Source: Bacteroidota bacterium (GTDB lineage: Bacteria; Bacteroidota; Bacteroidia; Flavobacteriales; Weeksellaceae). From it: 14,924 bases of DNA. Shown piece after piece: positions 1-5,488 of this stretch. The position numbers and the translations under genes are program-made. The stretch is taken from NCBI GenBank assembly GCA_023433225.1, contig JAEZDQ010000056.1, forward strand, positions 1 to 14,924. Direction: 5' to 3'. Position 1 is the stretch's first letter, and each line of letters starts with the position of its first letter. Below the pieces are notes generated by a model. The model was not told the origin of the DNA and searched no databases. It saw only the letters and a program-made list of their open reading frames with translations.

Positions 1-1335
1 GTCCAATACAAAGGTTTCCATGAACTTGGTTGTGTAATTCCCCGCAATAAATTCCGGGTCATCCATCAGTTGCCGGTGGAAAGGAACGGTAGTCTTGATG
101 CCCTCAATGTAAAATTCTTCCAAGGCACGCCTCATCTTAGCCAGAGATTCTTCACGGGTTTGAGAAGTCACAATCAACTTGGCAATCATGGAATCGTAAT
201 AGGGCGGAATCATATAACCCGCATAAACATGCGTATCCACGCGAACGCCATGCCCTCCCGGGATATTGATATTGGTAATCAATCCAGGTGAAGGGCGGAA
301 GCCGTTATAAGGGTCTTCGGCATTGATTCGGCATTCGATGGAATGTAATTTCGGAAAATAATTTTTCCCAGAAATTTTCTGTCCTGCGGCCAAAAGAATT
401 TGTTCCTTAATCAGGTCATAATCAATTACCTGCTCTGTAATCGGATGCTCCACCTGGATGCGGGTATTCATTTCCATGAAATAAAAATCACCGTTTTTAT
501 CCACCAAAAATTCGATGGTTCCCACACCTTCATAGCCGATGTATTCTGCGGCTTTGACGGCGGCATTACCCATTTTTTCCCTCAGTTCGGGCGTCATAAA
601 CGGCGAAGGGGTCTCTTCCACCAATTTTTGGTGACGTCTTTGAACCGAACAATCCCTTTCGGAAAGGTGGCATGCTTTTCCGGTTATATCTCCGGCAATT
701 TGTATTTCAATATGACGTGGTTCTTCAATCAATTTTTCCATGTACATTCCACCATTTCCGAAGGCAGCAGTGGCTTCCTGTACGGCGGATTCCCAGTGTT
801 TCTCCAAGTCTTTTTCGCTCCAAACAGCGCGCATCCCTTTTCCACCGCCTCCCGCGGTGGCTTTGATCATGACCGGATAACCTATTTTTTGAGCGATTTT
901 TTTCGCTTCTGCATAATCTTTCAGAATTCCTTCGGAACCGGGGACAACGGGTACGCCCGCTTCAATCATCGTGGCTTTGGCAGTGGCTTTGTCACCCATT
1001 TTATCGATGTGTTCCGGCGAGGCACCAATGAATTTGATTCCGTGGTTCATACAGGTTCTCGAAAACTTGGCGTTTTCGGAAAGGAAACCGTAGCCCGGGT
1101 GGATGGCGTCCGCGTCGGTAATTTCAGCGGCCGAAATGATGTTGGTGATTTTCAGGTAGGATTCAGAACTCGCCGGTGGGCCGATGCAAACCGCTTCGTC
1201 GGCGAAACGTACGTGGAGGCTGTCTTGGTCGGCAGTCGAATAAACCGCAACGGTTTTGATCCCCATTTCTTTGGCGGTACGGATTACACGCATCGCAATT
1301 TCTCCCCGGTTTGCAATCAATATCTTTTTAAACAT
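1..1335 (-). CDS. accC: Acetyl-CoA carboxylase, biotin carboxylase subunit (AccC), C-terminus cut by window edge
   Basis: AccC carboxylates the biotin on AccB using ATP and bicarbonate, the first half-reaction of malonyl-CoA synthesis in the cytoplasm. I translated 445 codons from the ATG at 1333-1335 to the left edge with no stop. Bacterial AccC is about 445-450 residues, so only a few codons are missing. Visible features are the N-terminal MFKKILIANRGEIAMRVIR, K116, the ATP-grasp glycine loop AGGGGKGM (residues 161-168), K237 in RRHQKLVEE, E275 and E288, and the signature MEMNTRIQVEHPITE (residues 287-301, including R292) that binds metal, ATP and biotin. All key residues appear intact. The gene starts 20 bases after the accB stop, so the two are very likely cotranscribed. 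A long open frame on the opposite strand here is only a shadow of this gene. Confidence 0.97.
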   Translation of the reverse strand, partial: MFKKILIANRGEIAMRVIRTAKEMGIKTVAVYSTADQDSLHVRFADEAVCIGPPASSESYLKITNIISAAEITDADAIHPGYGFLSENAKFSRTCMNHGIKFIGASPEHIDKMGDKATAKATMIEAGVPVVPGSEGILKDYAEAKKIAQKIGYPVMIKATAGGGGKGMRAVWSEKDLEKHWESAVQEATAAFGNGGMYMEKLIEEPRHIEIQIAGDITGKACHLSERDCSVQRRHQKLVEETPSPFMTPELREKMGNAAVKAAEYIGYEGVGTIEFLVDKNGDFYFMEMNTRIQVEHPITEQVIDYDLIKEQILLAAGQKISGKNYFPKLHSIECRINAEDPYNGFRPSPGLITNINIPGGHGVRVDTHVYAGYMIPPYYDSMIAKLIVTSQTREESLAKMRRALEEFYIEGIKTTVPFHRQLMDDPEFIAGNYTTKFMETFVLD

Positions 1336-1355
1336 ATTATGCTATTTTTAAGGGA

Positions 1356-1838
1356 TTAGGAAGGATCGATTAAAAACAAAGGCTGATCGTATTCGATCGG
1401 AGTGGCGTCGTCCACCAAGATTTTAATTATTTTACCGGATACTTCTGATTCTATTTCATTGAATAATTTCATGGCCTCTACGATGCAGAGGACAGAGCCG
1501 GGTGAAACGGTATCGCCTACGGAAGCGAAGGGTTCTTTTCCGGGGCCGGAAGCACGGTAAAAAGTTCCGATCATCGGTGATTTTACCGTAAGGTATTTTG
1601 AATTGTCTTCAACCGCCGCAGTCTCGGGCTTGTTTTCGGCCATAGTTGGGGCGGACTGTGGAGCGGATTGGGGAGCCATCATCGGTTGTTGCATCATCAT
1701 GGGTTGTGGTGCATAGCTGACAGTTTGCCCTCCGATATTCTTAATTTTGATTTCAAAATCTTTCAGCTTCAGATTCACTTCAGCGACTTCAGATTTAGAA
1801 ACGAATTTGATAAGGTTTTGTATTTCTTTAATGTCCAT
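1356..1838 (-). CDS. accB: Acetyl-CoA carboxylase, biotin carboxyl carrier protein (AccB)
   Basis: AccB carries the biotin that shuttles carboxyl groups between AccC and the AccA/AccD transferase. The product is 160 residues, the usual size. The N-terminal helix region (1-35) is followed by a Met/Gln/Pro/Ala-rich flexible linker (about 43-75) and the biotinyl domain (about 80-158) with the attachment motif EAMKLFNEIE, where K124 is the biotinylated lysine. The SPMIGTFY motif (87-94) typical of this subunit is present. I chose the ATG at 1836-1838 (MDIKEIQNLIKF), because it matches the family start; an in-frame ATG 42 bases upstream would add an atypical N-terminus and lies close to the predicted promoter. 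accC follows after 20 bases. A -7-type promoter box lies 40 bases upstream and a terminator for the preceding unit lies just beyond it. Confidence 0.97.
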   Translation of the reverse strand: MDIKEIQNLIKFVSKSEVAEVNLKLKDFEIKIKNIGGQTVSYAPQPMMMQQPMMAPQSAPQSAPTMAENKPETAAVEDNSKYLTVKSPMIGTFYRASGPGKEPFASVGDTVSPGSVLCIVEAMKLFNEIESEVSGKIIKILVDDATPIEYDQPLFLIDPS

Positions 1839-1877
1839 AACTGTGTTTTCTTTATTAAAAAATTGCGGTAGGAAATT

Positions 1878-1885
1878 CAAAAGTA
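1878..1885 (-). promoter_or_regulatory. Predicted Bacteroidetes -7 box for accBC
   Basis: The minus strand reads TACTTTTG, an exact match to the TAnnTTTG -7 element of Bacteroidetes promoters. Transcription would start near 1871 and give a leader of about 33 bases before the accB ATG. I see no clear TTG -33 element at the right spacing. The box lies just downstream of the terminator that follows rpmF, which supports separate transcription of accBC. Confidence 0.45.
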
Positions 1886-1899
1886 GAATAAAACTATGA

Positions 1900-1939
1900 A
1901 AAAACTGAAAAAGCTGTCTCTAAATTTAGAAACAGCTTT
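1900..1939 (-). terminator. Rho-independent terminator after rpmF
   Basis: Positions 1910-1921 and 1928-1939 form a 12-base inverted repeat around AAATTT. In the minus-strand transcript the stem is fully paired with one G-U wobble (AAAGCUGUUUCU with AGAGACAGCUUU), and it is followed by a U-rich stretch (UUCAGUUUUUU). In the plus-strand transcript the same position would be a C-A mismatch, so the minus direction is favoured. It begins 21 bases beyond the rpmF stop and should end the pdxA/yceD/rpmF transcripts. Confidence 0.75.
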
Positions 1940-1960
1940 CAAAATTTCTCGAAAAAAGGA

Positions 1961-2161
1961 TTACTCCGCTTCTTCGTTTAGTTCTTTCTCCAAAACTACT
2001 TTTCCTCTGTAGTACATCTTTCCGTCAAGCCAATAAGCTCTGTGGTAAAGGTGAGCCTCGCCGGTTGCTTTATCAACCGCTAATTGAGGGGCTTCAATTT
2101 TGTAATGTGTTCTACGTTTATCTCTTCTCGTAGTGGATTGTCGTCTTTTAGGATGTGCCAT
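1961..2161 (-). CDS. rpmF: 50S ribosomal protein L32
   Basis: This is a small basic protein of the large ribosomal subunit, 66 residues. The N-terminus MAHPKRRQSTTRRDKRRTH is the typical L32 start, and the GEAHLYHRAYW and MYYRGK segments match Bacteroidetes L32. There is no cysteine, so this is a zinc-independent form without the CxxC zinc ribbon found in some L32 proteins. It follows the YceD gene after 16 bases, an association seen very widely in bacteria, and is followed by a strong hairpin terminator. Confidence 0.96.
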   Translation of the reverse strand: MAHPKRRQSTTRRDKRRTHYKIEAPQLAVDKATGEAHLYHRAYWLDGKMYYRGKVVLEKELNEEAE

Positions 2162-2177
2162 AACTTGTATTTTTCAG

Positions 2178-2726
2178 TTATATATTTTTTAATTTTTTCA
2201 ATTCTTCCCAACGCGGGTCGGTTGTTTGTTCGCTTGAATTTTCTTCTGAAATCTCTTCATTTTCAACACTGTATTGGTGGAGCAATTCCAACATTTCGGA
2301 ATGGCTTTTTCCACTTTCCACATCCGGGTGGATTCGTTTCAGCGGTATGGCCAACAAGGTCATTTCATAAACCATCTGTGCGATGTTCAGCGTATGTTCA
2401 CCTTGCGGGATCACCCAAACTTCATCGTCCGAATAATCATAATCTTCGCCGAACTTTACAATGACAGCCGATTTTCCTTTGATTTTCTGGCGGTAAGGTT
2501 CATTGGTCAAATCACATTCGAGCCCGACGCTTCCTTTCAGCTTGAAAACCAATTCCAAAAAATTATTTTTCTTTTCCAGAATTAATTTCAATTTCAAATC
2601 AGGCTGTTGAAAATCCTGTTCAAATTCAAACAAATCAAAGAACGGCTGAGCGATGTGAAATTCGAATTCATGTCGCCCCAAACTCAATCCAGAAAAGGAA
2701 ACATTATAAAACCTGAACTTTTCCAT
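2178..2726 (-). CDS. YceD/DUF177 family protein
   Basis: The protein is 182 residues and belongs to the YceD (DUF177) family, which is nearly always encoded just upstream of rpmF and has been linked to 23S rRNA or large-subunit biogenesis. Visible signs are the central GLECDLTNEPYRQ block (68-80), an acidic YDYSDDE stretch (96-102), and the C-terminal TDPRWEELKKLK motif (169-180) typical of the family. Only one cysteine (C71) remains, so any paired-cysteine metal site proposed for other members is absent. No membrane segment or signal peptide is seen. A well-spaced promoter lies upstream, and rpmF follows after 16 bases, so the two genes form an operon. Confidence 0.9.
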   Translation of the reverse strand: MEKFRFYNVSFSGLSLGRHEFEFHIAQPFFDLFEFEQDFQQPDLKLKLILEKKNNFLELVFKLKGSVGLECDLTNEPYRQKIKGKSAVIVKFGEDYDYSDDEVWVIPQGEHTLNIAQMVYEMTLLAIPLKRIHPDVESGKSHSEMLELLHQYSVENEEISEENSSEQTTDPRWEELKKLKNI

Positions 2727-2741
2727 AACTCAAACGGAGGG

Positions 2742-2770
2742 CAAAGATAATACATCTGCCTGAATTACAA
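2742..2770 (-). promoter_or_regulatory. Predicted promoter for yceD-rpmF
   Basis: The minus strand has TTG at 2770-2768, an 18-base spacer, and TATCTTTG at 2749-2742. This is close to the Bacteroidetes consensus TTG-N19-TAnnTTTG and is the best two-part promoter I found in the window. Transcription would start near 2735, about 10 bases before the ATG of the YceD gene, so rpmF need not depend on readthrough from pdxA. Confidence 0.6.
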
Positions 2771-2791
2771 GAAAGTTTTTCAGTTAATTTT

Positions 2792-3184
2792 TCAGTCAGC
2801 GGCTTCTTCGGTTTCCGGGGTTTCCATGGCCTCTGTCTGGATTTCAATGTCTTTTTCGGTGTTCAGTATGATTTCCGGTTTTCCTTTGAAAAGCACCAGT
2901 TTTCCGGTGACGCATACGGACTTGTCCAACAAGAATTCTGCAGGCACATAGCTGAAATTCTTCAAATCCTTTTTGAATATGGCCAATGTCAAGGGACTGT
3001 CCGGATAAGGTTGTCCGACGTTTAGCAAAGTCAGTCCATTGCTAGGGATGATGTACGTTCCATAGATTTTATCGCACACCTTTACTTTTTTACCGATATG
3101 GTCGGCGATTTCCTCTAATAAGACTTGTTTCTGTGCAAACAATAAGGAACCTGCCAACAATAAAATGAAACGTAAAGTATTCAT
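2792..3184 (-). CDS. Small secreted protein with OB-fold-like pattern
   Basis: The protein is 130 residues and I do not recognise a named family with certainty. It begins with a clear signal peptide (MNTLRFILLLAGSLLFA, cleavage likely after residue 17) and has no lipobox cysteine, so it is probably periplasmic. The body is beta-rich and reads like a small OB-fold: HIGKKVKVCDKIYGTY, then LTLLNVGQPYPDSPLTLAIF, then KSVCVTGKLVLFKGKPEIIL. This resembles the OB-fold domains found with some secreted nucleases and DNA-binding proteins, but that comparison is from memory. The two cysteines (in VKVCDK and SVCVTG) could pair. The tail is acidic and Glu/Thr-rich. The gene lies 69 bases after pdxA and is likely cotranscribed with it. 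Confidence 0.75.
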   Translation of the reverse strand: MNTLRFILLLAGSLLFAQKQVLLEEIADHIGKKVKVCDKIYGTYIIPSNGLTLLNVGQPYPDSPLTLAIFKKDLKNFSYVPAEFLLDKSVCVTGKLVLFKGKPEIILNTEKDIEIQTEAMETPETEEAAD

Positions 3185-3253
3185 AACCGTAGAATTATTG
3201 TATCGGCTTAGGAATGACTAATTTACGAAAAATTATGAAACCGCAAATCTTTT

Positions 3254-4318
3254 TTATCTTTCTCTTTCCGGCTTTAATTCCCGTGTCTTGAGCGGGTTTT
3301 TGGTAAGTTCACGGTATTCTGTCCGGTTCCTGAAAATCTTCACCGCCGCAAAAACGGCTTCTTTGAACGAAGTTGGATCTGCAAAACCTTTTCCGGCGAT
3401 GTCATAAGCCGTGCCGTGGTCGGGAGAAGTGCGCACAAATGGAAGTGAAGCCGTATAATTCACGCCTTCTTCAAAACACAAAGTTTTAAACGGTATCAAT
3501 GCTTGGTCGTGGTACATCCCCAAAACCGCATCAAAAGTTTCGATGTTTGCAGGCGAGAAAAAGCTGTCGGCAGCATATGGCCCGAAAACCATCATTCCTT
3601 TCTGGTAAAGGCTTTGAATGGCCGGGGTAATGATTTCCTGTTCCTCCAATCCGAGTAAACCGTTGTCACCCGAATGAGGATTCAGCCCCAGTACGGCGAT
3701 TTTCGGTTTCCTGACCCCAAAATCCATTATCAAACTGTTGTGCAAAGCTTCTACTTTTTCAATGATGCTTTCTTTGTTGATTTTTCCGGCTACATCTTTC
3801 AGTGGGATATGCTGGGTCACTATGCTAACTTTCAATATTTCAGTAACCAAAAACATCAGCGGTTTTCCTTTCCAAATTTCTCCCAGGTATTCGGTATGAC
3901 CGGGGAAATTGAAATTTTCTGATTGTATGTTTTTCTTGTTGATGGGCGCAGTAACCAAAACATCACAAAATCCGTTTTGGACTGATTCCGCAGCTGCTTT
4001 CAGTGATTCATAGGCATATTTCCCTGAAGTTTCGGTCGGATTCCCGAATTCCAGTTTTGCAGGTTCTTTCCAGAGATTCACTACATTGATTTTCCGGTCA
4101 ACCGCTTGATCAGCAGCATGAATCCCGAAAAAGTTAAGTGAATTGTCGTTGAGTATTTCTTTGTATTGTGACAAATGTTTGGTGGAGCCGAAAATAACAG
4201 GGGTAAAAAAGTCGAGTATGTTCCGGTCAAGTAAACTTTTAACGATGATTTCATATCCGATCCCGTTCACATCGCCTACTGAAATGGCTACTCTTATTTT
4301 TCTATCTGGATTATTCAT
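3254..4318 (-). CDS. pdxA: 4-hydroxythreonine-4-phosphate dehydrogenase (PdxA)
   Basis: PdxA oxidises 4-phosphohydroxy-L-threonine with NAD+ in the DXP-independent... upstream arm of pyridoxal phosphate synthesis that also uses PdxJ, in the cytoplasm. The 354-residue product is in the family range (about 330-360). Motifs in order are SVGDVNGIGYE (13-23, the Bacteroidetes version of GDPxGIGPE), TAPINK (123-128), GHTEYL (140-145), the metal-ligand histidines H170 (TQHIPL), H215 (LNPHSGDNG) and H270 (MYHDQ), and FVRTSPDHGTAYDIAGKG (294-311). All ligands are present. The ATG at 4316-4318 gives the expected N-terminus. It is the first gene of the minus-strand block, with a -7-type box close upstream. 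The last ~12 residues are a charged tail of little consequence. Confidence 0.96.
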   Translation of the reverse strand: MNNPDRKIRVAISVGDVNGIGYEIIVKSLLDRNILDFFTPVIFGSTKHLSQYKEILNDNSLNFFGIHAADQAVDRKINVVNLWKEPAKLEFGNPTETSGKYAYESLKAAAESVQNGFCDVLVTAPINKKNIQSENFNFPGHTEYLGEIWKGKPLMFLVTEILKVSIVTQHIPLKDVAGKINKESIIEKVEALHNSLIMDFGVRKPKIAVLGLNPHSGDNGLLGLEEQEIITPAIQSLYQKGMMVFGPYAADSFFSPANIETFDAVLGMYHDQALIPFKTLCFEEGVNYTASLPFVRTSPDHGTAYDIAGKGFADPTSFKEAVFAAVKIFRNRTEYRELTKNPLKTRELKPERER

Positions 4319-4337
4319 GGATTCTGCTAAATTTTAA

Positions 4338-4345
4338 CAAAGGTA
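4338..4345 (-). promoter_or_regulatory. Predicted -7 box for pdxA
   Basis: The minus strand reads TACCTTTG, an exact TAnnTTTG match, 19 bases ahead of the pdxA ATG. The transcript would have a leader of only about 12 bases. No convincing TTG -33 element is present at the expected distance. Confidence 0.45.
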
Positions 4346-4418
4346 AGGTTTAGCGGAAAAGGGAAACCAGAAACGGGAAGAAATTTAAAAGGTTTTGGGG
4401 TTTCAAGTTTTTCAAATC

Positions 4419-4440
4419 CGTCATGGTGAGCCTGTCGAAC
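4419..4440. repeat. REP-like dispersed repeat fragment
   Basis: The minus strand reads GTTCGACAGGCTCACCATGACG. From memory this closely resembles the TTCGACA(A/G)GCTCA(G/C)CATGACA-type sequence seen scattered between genes in many bacterial genomes, including Bacteroidetes. It abuts the inverted repeat units to its right, so it may mark the edge of a mobile or expanding repeat island. It codes for nothing I can see. Confidence 0.45.
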
Positions 4441-4521
4441 CACCCATTTTTAGGTTGTTGAGATAAATCTTTGGCCAATGAAGCCGAAATTTTAGGTCAC
4501 TTAGTGAAGCCTTTGGAGGTT
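4437..4521 (-). repeat. Minus-strand array of about four degenerate 20-23-base units
   Basis: Read on the minus strand this segment contains AACCTCCAAAGGCTTCACT (from 4521), GACCTAAAATTTCGGCTTCA (from 4498), a poor copy GGCCAAAGATTTATCTCA (from about 4476), and AACCTAAAAATGGGTGGTTC (from 4456). These are variants of the unit repeated on the plus strand at 4541-4710. The best match is the 4498 copy, which aligns with the plus-strand unit at 4627-4647. The two arrays therefore face one another. Confidence 0.6.
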
Positions 4522-4532
4522 ACTTAAAAATT

Positions 4533-4559
4533 AACCCAAAGAACCTAAAACTTTGGGTT
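4533..4559. repeat. Hairpin near the junction of the two repeat arrays
   Basis: AACCCAAAG (4533-4541) and CTTTGGGTT (4551-4559) are a perfect 9-base inverted repeat with a 9-base loop. It lies where the minus-strand array ends and the plus-strand array begins. No T-run follows, so it does not look like a terminator. Confidence 0.6.
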
Positions 4560-4710
4560 CCGAACCTAAAAATTGGGGTTCACGACCTAAAACAATTAGG
4601 TTCACGACCGAAGCGATTGGGTTCCAAACCTAAAAATTGGGCTTCACGACCTAAACGATGGTGTGTAAGACCTAAAAAATAGGGTTTACGACAGCAGCCG
4701 ATAGGTGTTC
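4541..4710 (+). repeat. Plus-strand tandem array of eight degenerate 21-22-base units
   Basis: Units begin at 4541, 4562, 4584, 4606, 4627, 4648, 4669 and 4690, each 21 or 22 bases. The approximate consensus is GACCTAAAAATTGGGTTCAC. The first five are best conserved and the last is poor. Several units are themselves weak palindromes, for example ACCTAA/TTAGGT in the 4584 unit and GAACC/GGTTC in the first two. Unit lengths alternate and stops interrupt the frames, so the array is not coding. The rest of the 441-base gap (4319-4759) holds only the flanking promoter boxes, the minus-strand array and the REP-like fragment. Confidence 0.8.
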
Positions 4711-4732
4711 TAAAGGATAAATTATTATTTTT

Positions 4733-4740
4733 TAATTTTG
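4733..4740 (+). promoter_or_regulatory. Predicted -7 box for the 4760 gene
   Basis: TAATTTTG matches TAnnTTTG exactly and is followed by a short leader to the ATG at 4760. The -33 region falls on the end of the last repeat unit (TTC at 4708-4710, no TTG), so that element is poor. Repeat copy number or sequence could influence this promoter. Confidence 0.4.
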
Positions 4741-4759
4741 AGCCAATTAGGAATCAATC

Positions 4760-5428
4760 ATGGTAAAAATAACAATGCTTACATTTTTCACTTTGTGGAC
4801 AATGTCAAATTATGAGCCGGTTACCGACGCCCAAAGGATGGGTTTGAAAGGTAAAGTGAAATCAATGACGGAAACTATGTTTTTTGTAGAGCCCAATTTT
4901 ACATTCAAAGAAACATCCTATTTTGATGAAAAAGGAAATTTAACACGAAGACAATTCTATGAATACCATATCGATTTTGATGGAACTGAAACGACCGCTG
5001 AAAGTGATTATGAAAGCTACCAAATCGTTTCGCCTGAACTCACCACTTATTCCATTTTTGAGCGCGGAAGAATCACCAAAGAGGGAGAAATTGCAAGGGT
5101 AGCCGAGTATAAATTTATCCGAAAGGAAAATGAGTTTGGAACCTATCAGCAAGAAATTGTTTCTGAATACAATTCAAAATGGGAACTCATTCATTTACAT
5201 CGAAAAGCTCTTTTAAACGGGGATTCCACAAACATCAAAATGAATTACAATTACAAAAAAGGTGAATTAAAAACCATCCATGCGCATGATTTGATCCGAA
5301 ATGAAAAATCTATTTTAGAACTGAAAAACCATCAATACGATAAACATAAAAATTTGATTTTTGTAGAATACCATGAAAATGGAAAATTGCTTTATACTTC
5401 AACTTGTGAAATGCAATACCATCACTAA
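4760..5428 (+). CDS. Hypothetical protein with YD-repeat-like segments
   Basis: The 222-residue product is not a family I can name. Residues 1-15 are hydrophobic and could be a weak signal peptide or membrane anchor, without a lipobox. Then comes GLKGKVKSMTETMF (residues 28-41), a pattern I associate with uncharacterised Bacteroidetes proteins carrying YD/RHS-like or MORN-like beta repeats. Repeat-like pieces are SYFDEKGNLTRRQFYEY, SEYNSKWELIHLHR, and HQYDKHKNLIFVEYHENGKL, each with the Y-D-x-x-x-N-L style of a beta hairpin. A TTAGGA sequence sits about seven bases before the ATG. The gene is alone behind the repeat island; the hydroxylase gene follows 60 bases later on the same strand, so readthrough is possible. 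A periplasmic or surface role is only a guess. Confidence 0.7.
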   Translation: MVKITMLTFFTLWTMSNYEPVTDAQRMGLKGKVKSMTETMFFVEPNFTFKETSYFDEKGNLTRRQFYEYHIDFDGTETTAESDYESYQIVSPELTTYSIFERGRITKEGEIARVAEYKFIRKENEFGTYQQEIVSEYNSKWELIHLHRKALLNGDSTNIKMNYNYKKGELKTIHAHDLIRNEKSILELKNHQYDKHKNLIFVEYHENGKLLYTSTCEMQYHH

Positions 5429-5488
5429 TCCTAATCTTGGTTTCAATAAAAATACTTATATTAGAATCTTAAATTTAATTACAAACCC

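Noticed and set aside
400..1359. Long open frame on the plus strand opposite accC (319 codons)
   Set aside because: It is antisense to a complete, well conserved biotin carboxylase, and its protein is Phe/His/Gly-rich with no recognisable domain, as expected of a shadow frame.
4535..4633. Possible heptapeptide repeat protein across the repeat array (EPKTLGS, EPKNWGS, RPKTIRF)
   Set aside because: The frame has no start codon, ends at a TAA at about 4631, and unit lengths of 21 and 22 shift the frame, so the array is not coding.
4437..4710. CRISPR array
   Set aside because: Units are contiguous without unique spacers, are strongly divergent, change orientation halfway, and no cas genes are nearby.
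5437..5477. Promoter before the hydroxylase gene (TTG at 5437-5439, TATTAG at 5459, or TAAATTTA at 5470-5477)
   Set aside because: No combination gives both an exact -7 box and a correctly spaced TTG, so I did not list it as a feature.
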